Of a stretch of 5,625 nucleotides of DNA, positions 1-4,949 are shown piece after piece (position 1 is the first letter of the stretch; every line of letters begins with the position of its first letter). Position numbers and translations under genes: made by a program. Under the pieces are notes generated by a model that was not told where the DNA came from, did not search any database, and was given only the letters and a program-made list of their open reading frames with translations. The stretch is from Faucicola sp032089155. GTDB lineage: Bacteria > Pseudomonadota > Gammaproteobacteria > Pseudomonadales > Moraxellaceae. The DNA lies in contig DAMDEV010000155.1 of NCBI GenBank assembly GCA_032089155.1, positions 1 through 5,625 on the forward strand, read 5' to 3'.

Positions 1-1
1 C

Positions 2-382
2 TTCCGAGAGCAACAGCGAACAGCAAAGCTTAGGAAACTTAATCAGCGAGCTCGAGAAGTTAAAGACGGATATGACTACCAAAGTGAGCGAATTAACGCA
101 GTTACAGTCGGATTTAGCCAACTATGCAGCACAGTTAAGGCAATTGTTGGGTTAATTACTAATTTACTAAGAAGATTGTTTAATAGCCTAAGTAAAGATT
201 TTAATTCGGTGGTTAAAATAAATGTTGATACTAGACGGCCTCTGTCGGCCCAGCAAAAAACCAATTATATCAACAGCCGCCCACAAAGTGTGAGTTGGTA
301 TAATCAGCTAAAAAATGAGATTAAAACATTGCCTAAAGAAGAGCGTCGAGCCGAAAATGTGTCGAGACCCCGGATGCGATAA
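2..382 (+). CDS. C-terminal part of probable mobilisation protein (MobA/MobL- or MobB-like), 5' end outside window
   Basis: An open frame runs from the window edge to TAA at 380-382, giving 126 residues with no start that must be used inside the window. The first 35 residues are charged and helical (REQQRTAKLRKL, RAREVKDGYDYQSERI). A weakly hydrophobic helix follows (near VGFSQLCSTVKAIVGLITNLL, about residues 37-57). The tail is hydrophilic and basic and ends RPRMR. Basic, low-complexity tails of this type are common in plasmid relaxases of the MobA/MobL (MOBQ) kind. No catalytic relaxase motif is within the window, so the call rests on tail style and on plasmid-like neighbours such as the EexN lipoprotein. 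A MobB-like accessory protein is the main alternative, because of the hydrophobic helix. The gene ends just before a strong hairpin terminator. A second open frame overlaps its first 150 bases. The product name is tentative. Confidence 0.4.
   Translation, partial: FREQQRTAKLRKLNQRAREVKDGYDYQSERINAVTVGFSQLCSTVKAIVGLITNLLRRLFNSLSKDFNSVVKINVDTRRPLSAQQKTNYINSRPQSVSWYNQLKNEIKTLPKEERRAENVSRPRMR
3..155 (+). CDS. C-terminal part of a coiled-coil protein overlapping the mobilisation gene in another frame
   Basis: This frame, offset by one base from the neighbouring open frame, is open from the window edge to TAA at 153-155, about 50 residues. It reads as a clean amphipathic coiled coil, with LISELEKLKTDMTTKV followed by SELTQLQSDLANYAAQL and ending RQLLG. 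Heptad-spaced leucines and isoleucines with alternating Glu/Lys are hard to obtain by chance in an unused frame, so it may be genuinely translated. In mobilisation modules such as those of RSF1010 and ColE1, an accessory gene is known to lie nested inside mobA in another frame. By analogy this could be one partner of such a pair. Which of the two overlapping frames is the relaxase cannot be decided here. No start, ribosome binding site or domain signature is visible. Confidence 0.35.
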   Translation, partial: SESNSEQQSLGNLISELEKLKTDMTTKVSELTQLQSDLANYAAQLRQLLG

Positions 383-407
383 ATGATACTTATGATACTC
401 GGTAATT

Positions 408-438
408 AAAAAATAGGCGATGGCGCTGCCTATTTTTT
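408..438. terminator. Bidirectional hairpin terminator between convergent genes
   Basis: A perfect 11-bp stem pairs AAAAAATAGGC (408-418) with GCCTATTTTTT (428-438) around a 9-base loop. It has an A tract on the left and a T tract on the right, so it works as an intrinsic terminator in both directions. It ends the forward mobilisation gene (stop at 382) and the reverse XRE gene, whose TAG stop (430-432) lies inside the stem. Confidence 0.85.
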
Positions 439-810
439 TAACAAAAGGACCATCTCTTTTAATGCCGCAATTTGCTCATCCTTTTGTTTTACAATCTCAT
501 CTTTGTGCGCTAGCATCAATTTGTATTTTTCAATTTCAAAAATAAGTGCTTCATCGGTGCCAGTGCCGTAATGGGTAGAAACATTAATCTGATTTTCATT
601 ACCCACGCAGACAACCTGTAATTTGAATAAATCTACCACTTCAACCCCTAAAGCATGAGCGATTTTCTCCAGACGTTCAATATTTGGTGAGCTTTCGCCA
701 CGCTCAATCTTAGCATACCCGTTTTTAGACATACCAATGCGTTCAGCAAACTCTTCTTGTGTCCAATTATGCTCCTCTCGTAACTTTTTAATGGTTGTTT
801 GATACGTCAT
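430..810 (-). CDS. XRE-family transcriptional regulator with C-terminal coiled coil
   Basis: This 126-residue protein carries an N-terminal helix-turn-helix of the XRE/Cro-C1 family at about residues 5-62. The recognition region reads TQEEFAERIGMSKNGYAKIE (17-36), followed by the typical RGESSPNIERLEKIAHAL and VVDLF. A short linker leads to a heptad-rich coiled coil at about 86-126 (IEKYKLML, DEIVKQKDEQIAALKEMVLLL), probably for dimer or tetramer formation. It binds DNA in the cytoplasm, and by family it is most likely a repressor of its own promoter and perhaps of the divergent lipoprotein gene. ATG at 808-810 is supported by an AAGGAT ribosome binding site 6 bases upstream (817-822). It is convergent with the mobilisation gene and divergent from eexN. 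No toxin partner lies next to it, so I do not call it an antitoxin. Target genes are unknown. Confidence 0.9.
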   Translation of the reverse strand: MTYQTTIKKLREEHNWTQEEFAERIGMSKNGYAKIERGESSPNIERLEKIAHALGVEVVDLFKLQVVCVGNENQINVSTHYGTGTDEALIFEIEKYKLMLAHKDEIVKQKDEQIAALKEMVLLLKK

Positions 811-835
811 TTTACGATCCTTATCAGGGTGCTAA

Positions 836-874
836 ACCCACTAAGCCGGTAGCCATAAGCTTGTCTGAGTGGGT
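836..874 (-). promoter_or_regulatory. Hairpin in the mRNA leader of the XRE gene
   Basis: ACCCACT (836-842) pairs with AGTGGGT (868-874), and just inside it AAGC (843-846) pairs with GCTT (859-862), leaving a 5-base bulge. If transcription starts downstream of the reverse promoter proposed at 895-922, this structure lies in the roughly 75-base untranslated leader. It leaves the ribosome binding site at 817-822 free. Its function is unknown. It could stabilise the mRNA, act in attenuation or bind a protein. Confidence 0.45.
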
Positions 875-894
875 GGTGAATTCATCAATGGCAA

Positions 895-922
895 ATTATC
901 ATAGATACCATTAAAAGGTAAA
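895..922 (-). promoter_or_regulatory. Probable sigma70-type promoter of the XRE gene, with operator-like inverted repeat
   Basis: Read on the reverse strand, TTTACC (917-922) and GATAAT (895-900) form -35 and -10 boxes separated by 16 bases. TACC (906-909) and GGTA (917-920) form an inverted repeat between and over the boxes, where a dimeric XRE repressor would block RNA polymerase. A weaker forward promoter is possible in the same stretch: TTATCA 896-901, then 17 bases, then TAAACT 919-924, serving the divergent lipoprotein gene. One operator could then control both directions. The boxes are read by eye and the repressor link is inference. Confidence 0.45.
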
Positions 923-967
923 CTACTTTCCAGTAAAAAATTCCTTATCACAGCACAAGAGGCACTC

Positions 968-1216
968 ATGAAAAAGCGGTTTTATAACATTCTTGCGATG
1001 ACTTCAATATCTATCATGGCGCTTACAGGCTGTCAAAAGGTTAAAACCGCTCAGTATTATGTAGAACATCCCGATGATAGACAAGCAGTATTAAAGCAAT
1101 GTGCCGAAGAATCAAAGCAAGGTAATAAAGTTGAGGGTAAGCTTGCAGAAAATTGCCAAAATGCTCGGGCCGCTGTCCGCATGACAATTTTTAACATGGT
1201 ACACACTGCCCCATAA
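968..1216 (+). CDS. eexN: EexN family entry-exclusion lipoprotein
   Basis: This 82-residue protein has a lipoprotein signal peptide: a basic start (MKKR), a hydrophobic core and lipobox LTGC, with the acylated Cys at residue 22. The mature part follows the EexN pattern: a YYVEHPDDR stretch (30-38), a conserved Cys at 45 and C-Q-N-A at 63-66 followed by RAA. Family members are small plasmid-encoded lipoproteins that reduce entry of a related conjugative plasmid into a cell that already carries one. They are usually found in mating-pair (type IV secretion) regions. No other transfer gene is visible in this window apart from the tentative mobilisation gene at the left. ATG 968 has AGAGG 7 bases upstream. 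The next gene lies downstream on the same strand in the same reading frame and is probably cotranscribed. Divergence from the XRE gene suggests shared control. Confidence 0.85.
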   Translation: MKKRFYNILAMTSISIMALTGCQKVKTAQYYVEHPDDRQAVLKQCAEESKQGNKVEGKLAENCQNARAAVRMTIFNMVHTAP

Positions 1217-1273
1217 ATTTTACTACTGACCTATGACGCATCGCTTAATTCATCCGTTCAAGTGAGAGACTCT

Positions 1274-1939
1274 GTGCCAAGCATTCAATTTAACAACATT
1301 GCCAAAGAACCATTAGCTGCTGACGTATATTCTCTTTCCGGACAAGTGGTTGCAATTAATCGTTCAAATCAAACCCATTTGCATGCATCTGGCGGCAGCG
1401 CTTACGCCAGTGTCACCCATCAAGGTTATGCTTCAGCTAGTGTCTCACCTGTCAATATTACCAGCACCAACTCGGTTTACGATGACGTTTATATCTTGAC
1501 AGAGTCTGGCGAAGAGCTGTTTATTCAGTTGGTCAATTGGGAAAATGCGGGCATTCGTCAAGGGCACTATATTCAAGCAATTTGGTTAAATATTACCGGC
1601 GTTAATCCCCCCAAAGCGACACCTTATCTTGTCATTAATAATCGAAGTCTAGGTAAAATAATTTACAATTATCAAGGCTTGGGTGATGCTGTACGGCCCA
1701 CTAAATTTCTCGAAGCATTCACTGCCTATCGCTATATTTTAACTACCCCTGAAAAAATCTTTGTGCTAATTGCGCTTTTTATTGGCTTTATCACTATTAT
1801 TTTACTACCACTTGTTGTCATAGTCGCTAAGGGCTGTCGAAACCACCTTGAGAAAAAGCTGCCTCAAATAGCAGAACGTGAATTAATACCAAAATTGCAG
1901 CCTTTCTTATTATCGACTATGACTAAAAAGTCAGCATAG
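1274..1939 (+). CDS. Unrecognised protein with one C-terminal transmembrane helix
   Basis: I do not recognise this gene. The longest usual reading starts at GTG 1262. I prefer GTG 1274 because the GTGAGAG at 1262-1268 then sits 5 bases before the start as a ribosome binding site. This gives 221 residues. Residues 18-135 look like a compact beta-rich domain: a strand at SGQVVAIN (22-29), a Gly/Ser/Ala/Thr-rich loop at about 38-68, then VYILTESGEELFIQLVNW (72-89), GHYIQAIWL and PYLVINN. There is no signal peptide. A strong hydrophobic segment at about 162-184 (VLIALFIGFITIILLPLVVIV) should span the inner membrane. It is followed by a charged helical tail (EKKLPQIAERELIPKL). One helix near the C-terminus leaves a large N-terminal domain and a short tail on opposite sides of the membrane. 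It follows the EexN gene by 57 bases and is probably in its operon, which hints at a role in plasmid exclusion or transfer. This is inference only. Confidence 0.7.
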   Translation: MPSIQFNNIAKEPLAADVYSLSGQVVAINRSNQTHLHASGGSAYASVTHQGYASASVSPVNITSTNSVYDDVYILTESGEELFIQLVNWENAGIRQGHYIQAIWLNITGVNPPKATPYLVINNRSLGKIIYNYQGLGDAVRPTKFLEAFTAYRYILTTPEKIFVLIALFIGFITIILLPLVVIVAKGCRNHLEKKLPQIAERELIPKLQPFLLSTMTKKSA

Positions 1940-1967
1940 CTTGATAATACCTGCTAATATGCTGACT
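1929..1967 (+). terminator. Inverted repeat over the stop codon of the membrane-protein gene, possible terminator
   Basis: A perfect 10-bp inverted repeat pairs AGTCAGCATA (1929-1938) with TATGCTGACT (1958-1967) around a 19-base loop. The left arm includes most of the TAG stop. There is no T run after the right arm, so it is at best a weak or Rho-assisted terminator or an mRNA 3' end stabiliser. The 157 bases from 1940 to 2096 hold nothing else that I can identify. Confidence 0.4.
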
Positions 1968-2096
1968 ACTTATATGATAGGTAAACCTGTCTAATTGCCT
2001 AGCGTTGCTATAAGCTTTAAAGTTAAACGCGTGTCAAAGTCGCTTTAGTGCCCTAGTACTGCAATAAAGATTTATAACGAATGAAAAAACAGCTGT

Positions 2097-2435
2097 TTAA
2101 AACTGACTGTAGTCCATCTTAACATCACTTTTCCAAAGATAATCGCCAGTCAAATTGATATGCTCCCAATCCAGTGGCGACAAGTATTGCAAATGGTCAT
2201 CATTAATTTCTTGTCCTTGGTCTCGTAATGCGTTGACTGCTCGTTCAATATACACTGTATTCCACAACACAATCGCCGCTGTAATCAAGTTTAAATCACT
2301 CGCTAGATAACGCTGCTGCTCGAAACTACGGTCACGAATTTCTCCTAAACGATTAAAGAAAACCGCACGGGCTAACACATTACGGGCTTCACCTTTGTTA
2401 AATCCCGCTTGGACACGGCGCCGTAATTCTTTGTG
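2097..2435 (-). pseudogene. tnpA: 3' remnant of a Tn3-family transposase (TnpA)
   Basis: The open stretch of 112 codons runs from just after an in-frame TAG (2436-2438) to TAA at 2097-2099. It matches the conserved C-terminal part of Tn3-family DDE transposases: ELRRRVQAGFNKGEARN, then FFNRLGEIRDRSFEQQRY, DLNLITAAIVLWNTVYIERA and LSPLDWEHINLTGDYLW. Full TnpA proteins are close to 1000 residues, so roughly nine tenths is missing. The homology extends upstream of the GTG at 2376-2378 that a gene finder would choose, which shows that GTG is not a real start. The C-terminus ends SQF where relatives continue FRPLR, so a stop arises a few residues early. No 38-bp Tn3 terminal repeat, resolvase or passenger gene is visible on either side. 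It cannot be active. Confidence 0.85.
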
Positions 2436-2542
2436 CTATGCCTAACACGCTGTAATTGATATAGATAAGAAATCGCATACAGCCCCCTTAAATAGTTGAC
2501 GCGCAATCGACTACCTAACCAAAGACGCATTACGGTAACTTG

Positions 2543-2571
2543 TTGTTGCTGTTACAAATTTAGGCTATAAG
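2543..2571 (+). promoter_or_regulatory. Probable promoter of the DUF4142 lipoprotein gene
   Basis: TTGTTG (2543-2548) and TATAAG (2566-2571) are separated by 17 bases. The -10 box is a 5/6 match to consensus, and the -35 box is weaker. Transcription from here would give a leader of about 75 bases containing the inverted repeat at 2602-2635. The rest of 2436-2542 shows no gene. Confidence 0.4.
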
Positions 2572-2601
2572 ATACCAAAGTGTTGTACTTTTTCTTGTGA
2601 T

Positions 2602-2635
2602 TTTGCATTAATTTAACTGAGCAATTTAATGCAAA
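2602..2635 (+). promoter_or_regulatory. Inverted repeat in the leader of the DUF4142 lipoprotein gene
   Basis: TTTGCATTAA (2602-2611) is the exact reverse complement of TTAATGCAAA (2626-2635), with a 14-base AT-rich centre. It lies 7 bases before the AAGGA ribosome binding site (2643-2647). It could be an operator for a dimeric regulator or an RNA hairpin in the leader. No T run follows, so it is not an intrinsic terminator. Confidence 0.5.
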
Positions 2636-2653
2636 CAAAAATAAGGACACATA

Positions 2654-3220
2654 ATGAAATCAGTAACAATAAGTAAAATTTTAGGTTTAACCATGCTTAG
2701 CGCGACAATGGGATTAACGGCCTGTCAAAACATGCCAATGGGGAGTCAAAATCATTCTATGATGACACAACAAAATCTGACCGATGGCCAAGTAATCAAA
2801 GTCGTGAGTACCGCGAACAATGGCGAAATCATCCAAGCCAACGTCGCCTTACCAAAATTACAATCACCACAAGTTCGCAACTACGCGCAAATGATGATCA
2901 ATGAGCATTCAATGAATGAGCAGAAGGGACAAGCATTGGCCAAACGTTTGGGTGTGGTTCCTCAGGTCAGCATGACCAGTAATGACCTGCAAAAAGACAG
3001 CAATACGATTGTCAACCAGCTTAACCAGTCAATGGCACCGGCAGATCGTGCTTATATGATGAGCCAAGTCGCAGTTCACCGTAAGGTACTAGCCTCAATC
3101 GATCAACAGCTGTTACCAAGTGCCTCTAACGCTGAGCTAAAAGCCATGCTCCAACAGACACGTAACGCAGTTGCCGTGCATTTACAAATGGCAGAGCAAT
3201 TGCTGTCAACTGTCAGATAA
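2654..3220 (+). CDS. DUF4142 domain-containing lipoprotein
   Basis: This 188-residue protein begins with a lipoprotein signal peptide ending in lipobox LTAC, with the acylated Cys at residue 24. A Met/Gln/Ser-rich linker (25-41) is followed by a DUF4142 domain at about 43-185, a family of predicted four-helix, ferritin-like periplasmic or outer-membrane proteins of unknown function. Family hallmarks visible here are the A-N-N-G-E-I-I-Q start of helix 1 (54-61), the KLQSPQVRNYAQMMINEHSM stretch (68-87) with the E84-H85 pair, and the final amphipathic helix HLQMAEQLL. Its length is normal for the family. ATG 2654 has AAGGA 6 bases upstream. It appears intact and stands alone: its own promoter and leader lie upstream, and two terminators follow. 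Its position between a Tn3 remnant and an IS3 remnant suggests a passenger gene within mobile DNA. Stress or envelope roles reported for relatives do not fix its role here. Confidence 0.88.
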   Translation: MKSVTISKILGLTMLSATMGLTACQNMPMGSQNHSMMTQQNLTDGQVIKVVSTANNGEIIQANVALPKLQSPQVRNYAQMMINEHSMNEQKGQALAKRLGVVPQVSMTSNDLQKDSNTIVNQLNQSMAPADRAYMMSQVAVHRKVLASIDQQLLPSASNAELKAMLQQTRNAVAVHLQMAEQLLSTVR

Positions 3221-3223
3221 TAA

Positions 3224-3260
3224 AACGACCTTAGCTTGACAAAGGTTGTTCGAAATTTTT
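3224..3260 (+). terminator. Intrinsic terminator after the DUF4142 lipoprotein gene
   Basis: AACGACCTT (3224-3232) pairs with AAGGTTGTT (3242-3250), including one G-T pair, around a 9-base loop. The sequence CGAAATTTTT follows, giving a short T run at 3256-3260. It begins 4 bases after the lipoprotein stop codon. Confidence 0.7.
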
Positions 3261-3303
3261 AGTCTATTTGATAAGTGATTGAATTGTTTTTTTTGAGCAT
3301 AGA

Positions 3304-3335
3304 GCCGCTGCGTTTGTCAGCGGTTTTATTTTTTT
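3304..3335 (+). terminator. Second, strong intrinsic terminator
   Basis: CCGCTG (3305-3310) pairs with CAGCGG (3318-3323), extended by a G-T pair, with a 7-base loop. It is followed by TTTTATTTTTTT (3324-3335). It is a textbook forward terminator lying 84 bases past the lipoprotein stop. It either backs up the first terminator or is left over from a lost gene. The bases from 3336 to 3438 hold no gene that I can see. Confidence 0.8.
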
Positions 3336-3438
3336 CGCTCTTAATAAAACGGTGGGGTTTAGAAAACATGCTCACTAGACCCAGCCATAATTGACATAGT
3401 GAAACAATAAATCAAACGCTTTACAATGGTTGGCTAAT

Positions 3439-3467
3439 TGAACCGCACCGACTTTATTGGAGACAGG
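3439..3467 (-). repeat. Right terminal inverted repeat of the IS3-family element
   Basis: On the forward strand the end reads TGAACCGCACCG followed by ACTTTATTGGAGACAGG. IS3-family elements begin with TG and end with CA, and this TGAACCGC...GGAGAC pattern is typical of one IS3 group. It lies 11 bases beyond the orfB stop (3478-3480), as expected for the right end. Confidence 0.7.
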
Positions 3468-3696
3468 TTTGCTTGAGTCAGGCAGCATAGCTTGACGGAA
3501 TTAATGAACAATAGTATATATTTTCCGCATCAAGAGGCGACACATATTCATTGGTAGAATGCAATCGTTCCTGATTGTACCAGTGTACCCAATCAAGAGT
3601 CGCTAGAGCAAAATCCTTTACACCCTCCCATTCTTTTTTTAAGTAATCAATCACCTCCGCTTTATACAGCCCATTGACGCTTTCAGCTAGGGCATT

Positions 3697-3761
3697 ATTT
3701 GAGCGAGGAATAGCAAAGCATTGCTTCGCCCGAGCGCAAAACGAAGGGCTGTGCCCGAAGT
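3697..3761 (-). repeat. Short palindromic insertion (about 59-62 bp) inside OrfB
   Basis: Between the TGDS and NALAES codons of OrfB, where relatives have two residues, there are 65 bases. The extra sequence contains two palindromes. On the reverse strand one is GCGAAGCAATGCTTTGC (near 3713-3729), pairing along its whole length with one G-T pair. The other is GGGCACAGCCC (near 3745-3756). The insertion changes the reading frame and separates the second D from the E of the catalytic triad. It is not a known IS end and has no coding capacity. It may be a small non-autonomous repeat. Confidence 0.55.
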
Positions 3762-4036
3762 GGAGTCACCTGTCGTGCCAACGGAGGCAGCAAGTCCAGA
3801 CTGTTTAAGCCGTTCACCGTATTTAATCGATAGGTACTGGCTACCCTTATCGGAATGATGAATCACCCCTTTAGGACGGTCTCTGGCATCTAGCGCTTGA
3901 TTTAAGGCATCTAGTACTAGCTGAGTGTTCACATGATTAGATACTTTCCAACCCACGATAACTCGCTTGAATACATCGATAACAAAGGCAGTATACACCC
4001 AGTCTGATTTAGTTTTAATGTACGTAAATCAGCTAC

Positions 4037-4069
4037 CTGAGGAGCACTGCTCCGCAAGAGTCTTTTCTT
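4037..4069 (-). repeat. Second short palindromic insertion inside OrfB
   Basis: Between NPN and VAD of OrfB, where the family has about three residues ending in Trp, there are 33 bases, about 24 more than expected. They contain the perfect palindrome GGAGCAGTGCTCC (reverse strand; 4041-4053). The extra length is a multiple of three, so the frame is kept. Its core matches that of the larger insertion at 3697-3761 except for transitions. Confidence 0.5.
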
Positions 4070-4377
4070 ATTTGGGTTATCTGCGGTAAAGTTGCGTTGC
4101 ACCAAATCATCAAGGCTTTGTTGTCCTGGTCGCTGTTTGGTGGTGATTTTGCCTTTGCCTGCCATACGCCTTGAATGCCAAGCTGTTTCATTAAGCATTC
4201 AACGGTGCAACGACCAAGCTTTGGCATGCCATCTTGCTTAAGCTTGTGCCAGACTTTACGAATGCCGTAACGACAGCCACTGTCTTGCCAAATCTGTTTG
4301 ATTTGTGCCATGAGGTGTTTGTCACTTTGTTTACGTCGGCTTTGCTTTTCTGGGTTATCTTGTTCATCTTTGATGCG

Positions 4378-4767
4378 ATAGATGTACCATTTTTACATTT
4401 GATTGACATCACGGCTCAAGCCATTGCTAAACAAGGCTTGGACAAAGTAGGATTGTTAGGGACTAGTTTTAGTATGACGGATGGCTTTTACCAAACAACT
4501 TTAGCCAAATATGCTATCCAAACGATTATCCCTAACAAATCTGATCAGCAAATCGTGCATCGCATTATTTATGATGAATTATGTTTAAACCAAATTAAAC
4601 CGAGCGCTGCCGACCAATATATTCAAATCATTGAGACACTCAAAGCGCAGGGTGCACAAGCCGTAATTTTGGGGTGTACTGAAATCGGACTGCTTATAAA
4701 TGAAGAAAATAGCCCACTACCGGTGTTTGACACCACACTTTTACATATCGATGCAGCGGTAACATGA
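4378..4767 (+). pseudogene. Aspartate/glutamate racemase family protein, 5'-truncated
   Basis: About 129 C-terminal residues of an aspartate/glutamate racemase family enzyme (usual length near 230) are present. They start around AIDVPFLHLID and continue through GLDKVGLLGTSFSMTDGFY, ADQYIQIIETLKAQGAQAVI and LGCTEIGLLI to LPVFDTTLLHIDAAV, then TGA. These enzymes interconvert L- and D-amino acids in the cytoplasm with two cysteines. The second catalytic Cys (TGT 4675-4677 in GCTEIG) is present. The N-terminal half, with the LGGM start and the first Cys in the CTNTMH-type motif, is absent, so activity is not expected. The frame stays open backward to a TTG at 4234, but those 48 or so codons are antisense to the IS3 transposase and have no ribosome binding site. 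That extension is an artefact. The natural C-terminus appears nearly complete. Confidence 0.85.
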
Positions 4768-4788
4768 GTGTTGGCTCAATAAAAACAT

Positions 4789-4818
4789 GCGATTACTAAT
4801 GGGTCAAGTAATCGCTTT
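4789..4818 (+). terminator. Probable terminator after the racemase fragment
   Basis: A perfect 9-bp stem, GCGATTACT (4789-4797) with AGTAATCGC (4807-4815), has a 9-base loop and is followed by TTTAT. An A run precedes the stem at 4781-4785. It lies 21 bases after the racemase stop. From here to about 4949 no gene is visible, only a weak second hairpin around 4843-4863 followed by GTCTTTT. Confidence 0.55.
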
Positions 4819-4949
4819 ATAAGCTAGTGTAGACGTTGTTATGGCTAAGATACTTGCCTAGCCGTCTTTTGGGTTTGATAAACCGTTGCCACAACTAAGA
4901 GACAAATGATTAAACTTAGCCAATTCCACTGCTCACCCTTATAGATTAG

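Larger units (their letters stand above)
3439..4386 (-). mobile_element. Truncated, decayed IS3-family insertion sequence
   Basis: The element lies on the reverse strand. It keeps its right end (inverted repeat starting TGAACCGCACCG at 3439) and most of orfB. It lacks orfA, the start of orfB and the left inverted repeat. Its left side stops at about 4378-4390, where a racemase gene fragment begins on the opposite strand. No matching inverted repeat reading towards 3439 is found up to 5625, so the missing part was deleted rather than displaced within the window. The terminal TGAACCGC with GGAGACA further in resembles ends of the IS51 group of the IS3 family. That subgroup is recalled from memory and not verified. 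Confidence 0.85.
3478..4390 (-). pseudogene. IS3-family transposase OrfB, frameshifted and interrupted
   Basis: Piecing frames together gives most of an IS3 OrfB (DDE integrase-type transposase). The pieces are WYIYRIKDEQ to GCRYGIRKVWHKLKQDGMPK and CTVECLMKQLGIQGVW in one frame; GKGKITTKQRPGQQSL to VQRNFTADNPN and VADL in the second; YTAFVIDVFKRVIVGWKVS to GVIHHSDKGSQYLS and VGTTGDS in the third; and NALAESVNGLYKAEVI to NEYVSPLDAENIYY in the fourth, stopping at 3478-3480. The catalytic residues are still readable: D in VADL, D in HHSDKGS and E in NALAES. Damage consists of one base lost near 4155, about 24 extra bases inside 4037-4069, one base lost near 4023 (TTTACGTAC where TTTAACGTAC is expected) and about 59 extra bases inside 3697-3761. 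The N-terminus is also missing. It cannot encode a working enzyme. Confidence 0.88.

Noticed and set aside
76..264. Reverse open frame of 62 codons
   Set aside because: It lies antisense to two better forward frames, with no ribosome binding site and no recognisable domain.
430..810. XRE protein as an antitoxin
   Set aside because: No toxin-like gene lies next to it. The forward partner is a lipoprotein and the other neighbour is a convergent mobilisation gene.
2440..2490. Run of five C at 2483-2487 as the outer end of a Tn3-type inverted repeat
   Set aside because: The inner part does not show the usual TACGCTAAG-like end at the right distance, and no partner repeat exists beyond the transposase 3' end.
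3391..3396. Consensus TTGACA -35 box outside the IS right end
   Set aside because: No -10 box occurs at 16-18 bases; the nearest TACAAT is 25 bases away, and no gene follows.
3375..3500. Reverse open run ending in YVNYGWV before a TAG
   Set aside because: It crosses the IS right end and overlaps the OrfB stop in another frame. No domain, start or ribosome binding site supports it.
3929..4311. Three overlapping reverse open frames as separate genes
   Set aside because: They are pieces of one frameshifted IS3 OrfB. Read in order they reconstruct the family sequence.
4191..4412. Reverse open frame of 73 codons at the left end of the IS3 remnant
   Set aside because: It is in the wrong frame. 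The OrfB homology (WYIYRIKDEQ to MAQIKQIW) runs in a different frame over the same bases.
4925..4936. CACTGCTC near the start of the second IS3 fragment as a third copy of the palindromic core
   Set aside because: Only 8 bases match, the site is not palindromic, and such a match is expected by chance at this length.
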